Origin: Ilyonectria destructans
Lineage: Eukaryota > Ascomycota > Sordariomycetes > Hypocreales > Nectriaceae
Assembly: GCA_020740775.1 (NCBI GenBank)
Contig: JAHEWK010000006.1
Location: 2,728,001-2,792,000 of the forward strand
Length of the DNA: 64,000 bases
Direction of reading: 5' to 3'
Shown: piece by piece, positions 24,280 to 34,715 of the stretch
Layout of the letters: each line of letters opens with the position of its first letter
Position numbering within the stretch: the first letter of the stretch is position 1
Position numbers and translations under genes: made by a program
The notes under the pieces: model-generated
What the model was told of the DNA's origin: nothing
The model's database searches: none
Seen by the model: only the letters and a program-made list of their open reading frames with translations

Positions 24280-25600
24280 CTTGACAATCCTTGAATGCTG
24301 CCGCGCAGCAAACAACACCAGCTCTTGTCGGCTCGGGTCGTCGGTTGTCCGGGGACTGGATTAGCGACAAGGTCGCCAAAGAGAGCTTCTTCCAGCAAGT
24401 TCAAGCTACTGGAAGGAAGAATAAGGCAAAATAATTGAAGGGGCGTGGAAGAAGGACTTTTCAGGGACCTCCTGCTCTCACGGAATTTTTGGAGGAGCGC
24501 AGCTCAAGACACACGTTCAGCCTCGTCGCGCCTGACCGGGGTGGCGGATGGAAACATTTTCCGCTTCCGAGCAAGCTGTGATGTATTAGGTAATCAATCT
24601 CATATCTCACTGGCGGGTACTGAACCTTAGAAACAGTACCTCCATCCATGCATGAGCTTACTGGATGTAGATCAACTGGAAACGGCATAAAGATTTTTTT
24701 TTGTTTCCTATCATGCCACTTGTAGTCTATGCAGGTTAGCAACCGTTACAGTTTGTGCGTTCATGTAACGGCGCCCCAGGGGACTCCCCGCTACTAGAAC
24801 TTCATGCACCTGACGGCCTCTCGTGCAGTATGCCGTGCAGTAGCCCATATAAACTTAGCAAAATCAGGGTCGAAAGGGCTTCAAAGAATCTCATCTGGCG
24901 ATGGAATCGGAATATGGTTCAACATTATTAACCAGGCTTGGCACGGAGCAATTATTTCGTCCCAACTTACAATCAGTACCTACGCGAGTTGTTCCCACAG
25001 CCCCTCCTCTCCCCTAGCCATCTACCTGACGCATGTTTGGAACTGTCTAAGCGCCTGGGTAGCGAAGTGCAGCCCTGGGGGCCGCTCCGGTGAGGCTCCA
25101 TACCCATCTTAGGGGGTGCATTCGTGCTTTGGGCATCTGTGCCGAATCGATAGGCCAACCGCGTGGCCAATCAGGGGAGTAACGGTGCCCTTTGAGACAG
25201 GCAGGCCACCACATGGTGTCGGGGAGATATGACGCTTGAACGAGACCCAGCATCCATGGTGCCTGAGTGGTGTGTCCGGCTCACACGGCCAAGCGTCCCA
25301 AGAAGCAAGCCACAGGGCCCGGAATAGCTGCATCTCCTTCCCCTGGAATAGTCTACGGCCTGGAATAGTCTCGGGAGCGCAGGAAAGTGAGGGACTGAGC
25401 TGTCGAGTCTCACATCAATAATGGGAATTCAGAGCCCTGCCAACCTGAGACGGTCGCGCCCCAGTGGTCCGCCGCCAGCCCCAAGCGCCATCGCTGGTGG
25501 TCAGCGACCAGGGCCATTGATCATCTCCTTGGGCCTCAACTCGCCGCGATTCTGCGTTGAGTCTCGCCGGCTGTGTACTTCGTAGGTAGGTGCTTTGATG
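24280..25600. other. Intergenic region, spt6 promoter side
   Basis: Holds the spt6 promoter and leader and the distal promoter of ste7. No supported gene or RNA. Short open frames here lack motifs. Confidence 0.5.
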
Positions 25601-26436
25601 AATCCCCCAAAAAGGAGCCAGGAGTGTGGCCCACTCGCGATCCCAACCGACCCAGTGACTTCCCCTCTGGTGCATTGAGTCTTCCTTTTAAAAGGTTGCC
25701 GGACAAACCCTCTCCTTCTCTTAGTTACTCCCAACTGTGGCGCCCGGCCTTGTCTTCTGATTGTTCTGTTGCATCGTTCCGTTGTGTGTGTTGCGCCTCC
25801 AGTCCAAACTCGCCATCCACCCACCTGAAAGTACAGCGCGACTCCAGCCACTCCCATCACGTTATCGTCTGCGAACCCCGCCTTGGCCCGAACAAGCGCA
25901 ACACCATTCGTGATAGACGACAGCCACTGTGCATCCACTGCATCGTTCAGCGACGCTCCGCTCCGACCAGACAACAACTCTGCAACCGACCTGGCCTCAG
26001 TACAACGTCCCTGGCCCCTCTGTCTCGCATCTGAGATTCTCCACCGACGGCCGCTGGTCCATCCCCGCTGCAACCCAACCGACGCGCTGCCCCGACCTGA
26101 CGCTGCAGCACGCCTCGCCTGCCCTATAACCGCATCGTCCACCCACCACCCCCGAACAGCAACTCGACCCAGCGACTCACCCCGATCGTCCCGGTGTCAG
26201 TCCCACCGGCCATAGAAGCCGGCCAGCCTTCTGTGCATCACAGCACTCGCTTCCTGGCTCTTTCGAGTTGCCGTGCTCCGTCCTTCGTCGTCGTCCATCG
26301 TCGCCCATTCTCCCCGCGGGGAACGCCCCCACCACCTTTTTGGTCTGACCCTGAATCGAGCCTCAGGTCTCACGACGCCTGATTACCTACTTCCACCCAC
26401 CTTGCGAAGCGAGCGTCGTCTCTCCCGTTGCCCGTC
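25601..26436 (+). promoter_or_regulatory. ATG-free leader region of ste7
   Basis: No ATG occurs on the plus strand in the 836 nt before the ste7 start (the last one is at 25598-25600). Its reverse complement CAT occurs about 15 times in the same stretch. The sequence is C/T-rich throughout and a TTTTAAAAG box lies near 25687. The pattern fits a very long 5' untranslated leader kept free of start codons. Confidence 0.55.
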
Positions 26437-28130
26437 ATGGCCGATCCGTTTGCTCCGCGCTCGATGAAGCGCAAGAACGTCAAGGGCCTCGCACTCAAGG
26501 CCGCCCCTAAACCCCCACCAACCGCCGAGAACAACCAACACGATTTCGACTCAGGTAGAGAGGATACCGGAAAGGATGGCCAGCTGGAGATCGGAATCGA
26601 GTACAAGTTGGACCTGAAACCTGAGGATCTTGAGATTCTGAAGGAGTTGGGCTCCGGCAATGGAGGCACCGTCAGCAAGGTCAAGCACCTCACCACTGGA
26701 ACCGTCATGGCCCGCAAGGTGCGTCTTGTCCCTCACACTTCTCGACTCCTCACATACTGACCAGCGCCTAGGTGATTCATGTCGAGGCCAAGAGAGAGAT
26801 GCGGAAGCGAATCGTTCGAGAGCTGCAGATCATGCACGGATGTCATTCGGACAACATTGTGACATTCTACGGTGCTTTCCTGAATCCCAACAATGACGTT
26901 ATTATGTGCATGGAGTACATGGATGTTGGGTTCGTCCTCTTAAGTGTGACCTTTGAAGCGCAAGATTCGGCTAACCTTGCAATAGCTCTCTTGATCGAGT
27001 TTCGAGAGTCTTCGGTCCCGTTCGTGTAGATGTCCTGGGCAAAATCGCAGAGGCCACTCTCGGAGGGCTGACATACCTCTACACAAAGCACCACATCATG
27101 CACAGAGATATCAAGCCGTCGAACATCCTTGTCAACTCCAGAGGCCACATTAAGCTCTGCGATTTTGGTGTCTCGGGTGAACTTGTCAACTCCATCGCCG
27201 ACACATTTGTTGGCACGTCTACTTACATGGCTCCCGAGAGAATCCAGGGAGAGAGGTACACCGTCAAATCGGATGTCTGGAGTTACGGTCTCAGCATTAT
27301 GGAGCTCGCAATTGGCAAGTTCCCTTTCGCCGCAAGCGAGCAGCTTTCGGACGGGGAATGTGCGCCTGCTGGTATCCTGGACCTTCTTCAGCAGATCGTC
27401 CACGAGCCTGCCCCTAGCCTGCCCAAGAGCGATGCCTTCCCCAGCATCCTAGAGGATATGATTCAGAAGTGTCTGTACAAGGAGCCTGAACGGCGGCCAA
27501 CTCCACAGGAACTCTTTGTAAGTGATCAATACAACAGGCATACGTCAATATCATCGCTAATAAGTGTAGGACCGTGATCCTTTCGTCCAGGCAGCCAAGA
27601 GGACACCAGTCGATCTTAGAGAGTGGGCTGTAGGCCTCATGGAACGAGAGTACCGAAAATCCCACCTTGCACCGCAACTCTCACCGTCCACCCAGGACCT
27701 GCTTCGCTCAAGCGATTCCCCGACCTTCCAGACCCAAGCTGATGACAGAGCCGTCCACACGCCCACGTCTGGCGAGATCCCCATCGCCGGGGCTGGAATC
27801 GTCTCGCCTCGAGACCAGTACGCGTCTAACCAGAACCGCTCGCCTACCCGTAACGGCCTCGGCTCCAGCCGCACGCCAGGCTCCGCACACCCTGGTCTCG
27901 GAGCCAGAGTCATCACGACGAACTCGATACCCAAGATGTCCGGCCATCCGGAGAGCGCCGGTCCCGTCAGTGCAAATGCTACTACCTTCAGTCTACCCGT
28001 ACGACCCGCTCCCGGAGGCGGAGGCCTCCCCCCTCCACCACCCCGGAAGGAGACGCCGGACGAGCTGCGAAGGGAGAACCGGAGACAGGCAACCTTTGGG
28101 CTACCGCCAAACCCCGGTTATGGTGTATAG
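26437..28130 (+). CDS. ste7: STE7-type MAP kinase kinase (pheromone/filamentation pathway)
   Basis: Dual-specificity kinase that activates the Fus3/Kss1-type MAP kinase controlling mating, filamentation and, in pathogens, infection structures (Magnaporthe MST7 group). Exons 26437-26718, 26772-26929, 26986-27517 and 27570-28130 give 510 aa. N-terminal MAPK docking site KRKNVKGLAL at 11-20. Kinase domain about 62-330: glycine loop GSGNGG, catalytic Lys94 (VMARK), HRDIKPSNI from about 186, DFGVSG, activation-loop Ser216 and Thr220 (SIADT) and APERIQGERYTVKSDVWSYG. After the domain comes a Ser/Pro/Gly-rich tail ending in GLPPPPPRKETPDELRRENR, typical of filamentous fungal Ste7. Intron 1 falls directly after the catalytic lysine codon. 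The gene converges on a HAD hydrolase gene, with 463 bp between stops. Confidence 0.96.
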
Positions 28131-28593
28131 AGCTATCCATCATGCCAACATCAGAGTATCTTCCAAAAGTTCTTACCTTCTCTGACCCGTCACCGCACGC
28201 ATTGAGCCAGCGGTTTGATCCTCTGATATTCGTTTTGCATATCTCGGCGCAATGTTTGAGTTGTTTATCGTGGTCCTTACCGAGATCATCGGGTTCGAAT
28301 CACTGCACATTTGGCCCTGGCCCATGACCTTGGGCTTGTACACACCCCTGACGCTCTGGGAGACAGTGGTCTGCTCCATTCCCAATTATGGAGCTGTGTG
28401 TCTTGTCTAGTGGGACATGGCCTCGGATAGTAACTGGACCCATGTAGGAAGGGTAGATGAAATGAGTCTGTGTTAAAGTCACATTTAGTGTCGATATCTT
28501 GCCCTCGTACTTGTACCATGCTTCACAAAATGTCATTCACCCCATTTCATGTTTGGAAACCTGTATAAAGTCGTACGAGACTAGTTGGTGGCT
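28131..28593. other. Convergent 3' intergenic region, ste7 / HAD hydrolase
   Basis: 463 bp with 3' UTR sequence of two converging genes; no further feature seen. Confidence 0.6.
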
Positions 28594-29540
28594 CTAGTTG
28601 ATATCTCGTCCCACGAACCCATGCTCCAGAATATCAACCAGTTCATCCAGCGTCTGGATCACCAAGTCTGTGTGTGCATGCTCCGCCAACTCCCGGTTAA
28701 CGTCATTCACCAACAAGACCGTGGCCGCGCCCGCACTCCTGCCCGCTGTCATGTCATCAATCGAGTCTCCCACCATGATGAGTCCAGTGGCATCCACAGT
28801 ACCGCCGTGGTCCTCAAATCCCCAGTTCTTGGCGATGTGCAGGATACCTGCAGGGGAGGGCTTCGGTGGACGGAACTCGCGTGTGATGACGGGGTGGAAC
28901 TTGGTGCCGTCAAGAAACTTGTCAAGCAGGTTTTGGACTGGGACGTCGAAGTTGCGAGTGCAAATGGCCTTGGGGATGCCCTTGGAGTCGAGGTAGGACA
29001 TGAGGGTCATGAGGCCCGGCTGGGGCGTCTGCGACTCCATGGCTTTGCGCTCGATGGATCGGATGGACTCAATGGCAGCTGGTTTCTGGTGATCTGGAAG
29101 TGCATCGATGTGTTCGAGAATGTCCACGGCTTTGGTGATGCCAAGTGCGGCTCTCATCTCGCCGAACATGTAGGTTTGAGGCTCACTGGGAACGGTTAGG
29201 ACATGACCAAACGACAGCACAACGCCCCATCTGCAATCGACACGACACTGAATAAAAACAGCACAGTGTATCAATAATATTTGCCATCGACTTGTTCTAT
29301 CCCTTGGTGGGAAGCTCATAATAGCTTCATTTGGGTTGCGGTCTAGGGTAGGCGAGATGACGCCCAGGTGACTCAGAATCTGACCAACAAGCATGAACGA
29401 AACAACGGTAAAAAATATAGGACTTACCAAAGCGTACCGTCCATGTCAAATACGACGCCCCTGAGCTTGGGGGTTTCAGCGGGCAACTGGTGAGCCCCCT
29501 GCTTCAGGGGCACGAATCGTTTGGGAGCAGAAGAAGCCAT
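28594..29540 (-). CDS. HAD-superfamily hydrolase (phosphatase-like)
   Basis: Likely a small-molecule phosphatase; the substrate cannot be told from sequence. Exons 29428-29540 and 28594-29185 give 234 aa. All HAD motifs are present: motif I FDMDGTLC with Asp32 and Asp34, motif II in AICTRNFD, the motif III lysine in RPPKPSPAGI and motif IV MVGDSIDDMTAG. A helical cap (about 40-110) indicates subfamily IA. The intron is unusually long for this window (242 nt) and stays open in one frame; reading straight through from exon 1 hits a stop within two codons, so splicing is required. Joining gives DGTLCEPQTYMFGEM, a normal continuation after motif I. The N-terminus (SSAPKRFVPLKQGAH) is basic but is not a clear targeting signal. 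Confidence 0.9.
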
Positions 29541-31071
29541 GGTGGAGAGGAAGCGGCGCATGAGGAGCCGAAGCGGGGGAGAGGATATCAGAAACCTGAG
29601 TTATGATAGTTAGTCATGGAGAGCACAGCTATTACAAACAGGACATGTAACCCTGGACTGGAATACCCCGATGGATGTAAGGATTGTCTTGTGTCTTGGT
29701 CGGTTGCTGAGAGAAATATGTTAGGTTGCTCGTTGACGTGCGCGATCCGCGCCTTTGCGTTTGGGAGTGGAGACCGTCGAGATTTGGGCCAAGCCGACAA
29801 GCCACCGTCCTGATTGTTCACTTGCCAGTGGTTGCCCCAGACTTAGAGCGGCGCGGAATTTCGGGGCCTCTTCGCCAACCAATATGCTCTAAAATAAACA
29901 GGGACCCTCCATGACGAGTAGGAAATACGATGGTGAATGGTTAGATAGAACATAAAACTTTGGTAAAGTTTGCGATTTCGGCGTGCGGCTAATTGCTGCC
30001 GCTAAGCCTAGGCATGATTATTCAAAGAGGATGCTTACAAAAAAGCGAATCGGCTATATTAGTATCGTCTGTATGATTAGTATATAAGTCACAAGTGCAT
30101 GCTATCACATATGTTGGAGATGGCTCTCCCATGTCCACCAACAACTAATCACTGTACTCCAACTGGTGGATGAATGAGCTGCGACCAGGTCAAGACGAAC
30201 TGACTTCACCCAACCCAACAAGCCTCCAAGATGCACTAACTAAATCACTAAAATTGGCAAAGCTCGACATATTATACTAAGGAGACCGATGACTTACACT
30301 AAAAATGATGCAGATGACTATCCCTGGAGGAGGATACCCCATGACACTCGACGTGGTGCTGCAGGTCAGATGCAGCAACTTACAAGGGCCAGTAAATGCA
30401 GGTGACGACTGCTTCCGCATATCATTTTTTTCGTCCAACGTATGCCATGTCATATTCTGACAACTTAACGGGTACATGTGGTACCTGAGTGACGTTTCTC
30501 GCAACGGGTTACCGCATTCAGGGATGGAAGCGAATGAGGCCCAGGACCCTGGACACGGGAGTGCCGTAATGTACGACGTAGTGACGCCCCGAAGCATGGG
30601 TCGGGTTCCCTGCAACAGGAAAGGCACCATCCATACCGGCGTTATCGTGGCTGCTGGCCATGACGAATATTGTGTATATAGTGTGTGTTGATATTCTCTC
30701 TGGAACGAATAGAACTGAACATAACAGAACAGACGCAAGCCGAGTGACACTCTACCTGCGGAGGTGGGCACCAATGATCGGGCAAAGCACCAAGTAAGCA
30801 GTGCCCAAGCAACGGGCCGTTCTTGCTTGGCAGGGCCGCTCAAGCCTCCAGGTTGCCCAGCTCCCTGCACTGACTCCACCTAAGCTCAGCCAGCGTATCA
30901 TCCGAAACAAAGCATCAGCGCCTACACCTACCGCGAATTGTGAGACATCCGCCATTTGCACCCACCGCCGTTGCTGTTGACAGGCCTCGAGGCCAATTCT
31001 CCAGTCGCATCCCGGCAGCCGACTCCCACAGCGACCGCTATTTCCCTCTATGGAGCTGTGAGGCGCAGAGA
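29541..31071. other. Intergenic region
   Basis: 1.5 kb without a supported gene, including an A/T-rich pocket at about 29.9-30.3 kb. It carries the HAD promoter on the left and the promoter of the BRE4-like gene on the right. Confidence 0.55.
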
Positions 31072-31131
31072 ATGAAGTACGCTGGAGTCTACGACACCAG
31101 AGGCGAGGACGTTTACGCGCAACAGCCATGA
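31072..31131 (+). other. Upstream ORF ending in an ATGA overlap with the BRE4-like start
   Basis: ATG at 31072 opens a 19-codon frame (MKYAGVYDTRGEDVYAQQP) whose TGA (31129-31131) overlaps the proposed main ATG (31128-31130) as ATGA. Such stop-start overlaps can couple termination to reinitiation. It depends on the exon 1 model of the downstream gene. Confidence 0.45.
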
Positions 31132-34100
31132 GCCCCATCGCGAGCTCTTCCACCGCCGCCTGGCCACCCAAGCGGCCGTCGCAGCGAACGGTACGGATGC
31201 CCAGTATATACGGTTGCCTTTGCGCAATTGCAACGTCTCCTAGAGACGCGGTTGCTGACGCCTTGGAGTAGAAACTTAGGAACGGAACCTTTATCGTCCC
31301 CAGAACCGGCGAACGATCGAGACAGGAGTTTTCCTTGCGCACTTCAACCAACCCCAATACCAATTCATCCTCCCACTATGAATCCCTCGAGTTCGCCGAT
31401 ACGATCCAAGAACGCCTGAAGATCATCGCGCACAATATCAGGGTTGCCGCCATCGCAACTTGGGCATGGCTGCAGACCGACGAAGGCCATGGCGTCCTCA
31501 AGTGCACCCTCGCCTATGTCTTGGGTAGCATGGGCACTTTCTTCCCACCGCTGTCGAATTTCCTGGGCAACAGAGATGGAAAACACGTCACGGCGACCTT
31601 GACTGTTTACTTCCACCCTGCTCGGACGGTCGGCTCAATGCTCGAGGCCGTTCTCATTGCCATTGTCGCCGTTATATATGCTGAGGCGGTTTCGCTCCTC
31701 TCCATGGGGATTGCCATTTTATTTCGAGCCCAACTCGGCATCACAGCGGCTGCCCATGCCCTCATACTGATCGTTTGCATTGGCGCAGGGCTCGGTTTTG
31801 TGGGTTGGGTTAAACAGAAGCTCAACAACCCCTTGGTCAACGTGGGTACGACGTTGTGCTCGATTGCCATAATCTCCGTCATCACCAAAGAGGAATCTGT
31901 CCAAGGCGGATACTTTTCCGATGACAAGATTGTTCAGGTGGTCAAGATGCTTGGTATTGGAATTACCTTCACTGTTGCCGTCAATGTGCTCGTCTGGCGG
32001 ATATCAGCAAGACATGTGTTGCGAAAATCCATCATGACGGCAGCAACATCCTTGGGCGACAAGTTGTCGTCCATCACGAAAGGTTTCCTCTCTGGAGCTG
32101 AGGACGAACTCTGGTCCTCCGAATACTCGCACGTATCATCGCAGTACAACGGCGCATATGCGACAATGAGCAGAGTCCTACGAGAGGCAAAATTCGAACA
32201 TTACTTTTTTGGTCGAGAATCGATATATCGACTTGATAGGCGCCTTGTCAGATCTATAGAAGGACTGTCCCAAGCTATTGGTGGTTTGCGAAGTTCCCTT
32301 GAGACCCAGTTCACCCTGCTGAGGGAGGCCCCACATTTTGGCGACAATGTGGGAACCCTCTCATCTTCTTCCTCACTGATTTCTCCTACTTTAACCCGCG
32401 GAACCGTTGCTTTCTTCGATGACTTCTCAGACAGGCTGGCTGTGATCGAGGAGTCCGGCGAGAGCGAGGAAGAACGTCGGATGAAAGCCAATAAGTCCGA
32501 TTCTGCTTTGGATAAGGGTCCTGTCTTCCAGGCGCCATCGGACATATTTGCCGTTTTCATTGAACTTTTGGGACCATCTATCAAGTCCCTTGTTCATACC
32601 TTGTCAGAGATCCTCCGAGAGCCTGCATTCGGCAAGGATCCTAATGCAAATATTACCGTCAATGAGCAACTGCGAGAGAGCCTTCGGGATGCACTCAATC
32701 TCTACAACAGTGCTAGAGCCGATTCTTTGCAGGAGCTGTACCGCATCATCGGACTGGGACGGGCAAGATCGGAGAAGATTCAAGCTGATATTGAGGAGGT
32801 AGCGGCTGCTTGCGGGCACTTCTCGTTCAGCTTGCAGGCCGTCGCTCAAGAGACAGACGCCTACCTGGATGTCCTGGAGGATTTGAAATATACCACAGAG
32901 ACCAGTTCACGATCTTGGTGCTGGCTCAAGTTCTGGCAGTATCTACCGTCTAGAGGAGCCAACAAATACCCCCCGGATGACCCAGAAACCGAGAGCCTGA
33001 TTCCGAAGCCACCTGTGCCAAGGCTTCGCAAATCACAAGTACCCAAGGGCATTCCTGACACAATGGTCAAGCGGAGGGACACGTTCAGCTGGGACGCAGC
33101 GCCGCAAGCTAGCAAATTCAAGCGAGCCTTTTCCCAAAAGTTGCTCAACGCTTCGCGATTTGTGGTTCGAGAGGACATTCTGTTCGGTATCAAGGTTGGA
33201 ATTGGCGCTCTTCTTTGGGCAATGCTCGCCTTTATCCCCTCCACAAGGCCAATTTACCAGAAATGGAGAGGCGAGTGGGGTCTCCTTTCCTTCATGATTG
33301 TCGCCGGTATGACAACCGGCGCTGCGAACACTACAGGGACAGCCAGATTCAAGGGAACGCTTGTTGGTGCTGCCTGTGCCACCACGGCATGGACTGTCAG
33401 CCAGGGAAATGCGATTGCTCTCGTGTTTTTGGGCGGTCTCGTCGCCTTGTGCAACTTCTACTGGATCCTGGCTATAAAAAATGCCCCCCTTGGAAGGATT
33501 GCCCTACTGGCGTATAATGTGAGCACTCTGTATGCTTACAGCTTATCGCAATCAGTTGACGACGATGACGATGATGAAGGTGGTTCGAATCCTTTGATAT
33601 TCGATATTGCCTTCCATCGAGTTGTGTCAGTTACGCTTGGTATCCTGTGGGGTGTGATATTCTGCAGAATCTTGTGGCCCATCTCAGGCCGGCGCAAGTT
33701 CCGAGAAGGTCTTTCCGTTCTCTATTTGCAAATGGGTCTTATTTGGAAGCGAGGACCTCTCACAGTCTCCCTCCAGAGCAACAATACGGTGGATTACATG
33801 CGAGAAGGCGAGCAAGCTGCCCTGCAGCGTTATGGTAAGCCACAATTTTGACCGACTTGAGTATCAAGAACCTCCTAACAAAAGTTCCCAGCCTTCAAGC
33901 TCGAATCTCTACGAACGTCCGCAAATTCCGAGTTTGAGCTTAGGGGCCCCTTTCCGGATGTTTCCTACGCCCGTATTATGCGCTCTACTAAGCATATCCT
34001 CGATGGCTTCTACGCCATGCGTCTGATCACACATAAACGCAGCACGCTTTCTGAGGGTGAGCGAGCTTTGCTTGAGTTCACATCCACCGAGAGGAAGCGC

Positions 34101-34418
34101 CTCTGCGAGCGCATTAGCCACGTTTTCCAAGTCCTGGCCTCGTGCATCATGCTCGAATACCCCCTGACTGACGCCATCCCAACCGTCGAAAACAACAAGG
34201 ATCGCCTCCTGGGCAAGATCTACCAGTTCCGCAAGGACCACATGGGAGCGGAGCTCCTTGGAACTGGCCCCGTTGTTGTGGTCGAGGAGAAGGATTATGC
34301 ACTGCTGTACGCGTACACGCTTGTGACGCTGCAGGTTGCAGCGGAGTTGAACAAGGTGCGGAATGAGATTGAGGGGTTGTTTGGTGTACTACACGAGGAG
34401 TCTTTGTTGTTACAATAA
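31128..34418 (+). CDS. BRE4-like multi-pass membrane protein (brefeldin A sensitivity related)
   Basis: Large endomembrane protein of the fungal Bre4 group (ER transporter-like 6TM N-terminal region plus a DUF2421-type C-terminal region); the molecular function is not established. Exons 31128-31190, 31272-33834 and 33892-34418 give 1050 aa. The long second exon has no in-frame ATG before a stop at 31269, so exon 1 (MSPIASSSTAAWPPKRPSQR) is inferred from a GTACGG donor and a TGACG branch region before the acceptor; this is the least certain part. Two membrane blocks, about 100-265 (for example AVLIAIVAVIYAEAVSLL and HALILIVCIGAGLGFVGW) and about 700-850 (SFMIVAGMTTGAANTTGTAR...), flank a large hydrophilic region. 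An aspartate run (DDDDDDEGG) lies in a loop near residue 790. The C-terminal 175 residues are soluble and helical. Confidence 0.88.
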
Positions 34419-34715
34419 ACGAATGACCGTCATTGCTGGTTTGGAGTTTTGCATTTTGTCTTTGTTCGTATCTGGAGGATATTCTGGGCAAGGGAGCTCA
34501 ACCCTTGAGTTGAGAAAGGCAAGGCACACATAGGATTTACCCAACACGGAAGGCACGGTGAAAATGAATAGCAATATGTTTCACCATCTATATACTACAC
34601 ACGCTGTGGCTCTTATATAACCATATGTTGGTCTCATGTCTGTCATTAACTAGGATCCCACCGATCACGCCCCTGTAATCATTTTACCAGCCAGCCCATG
34701 CTCTTCGCTTGGAAA
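34419..34715. other. Convergent 3' intergenic region
   Basis: 297 bp between the stop codons of the BRE4-like gene and dpb2; A/T-rich 3' flank, no gene. Confidence 0.6.

Noticed and set aside
23087..24284. Two overlapping 269-codon plus-strand ORFs
   Set aside because: Antisense to the acidic N-terminal part of spt6; leucine- and serine-rich products reflect the reverse complement of acidic codons.
25573..26034. 153-codon plus-strand ORF upstream of ste7
   Set aside because: Starts from a non-ATG codon in a C/T-rich stretch, carries no motif, and contains no ATG after its first codons.
28280..28310. GGTTCGAATC-like tRNA B-box
   Set aside because: No matching A-box, acceptor stem or anticodon arm around it.
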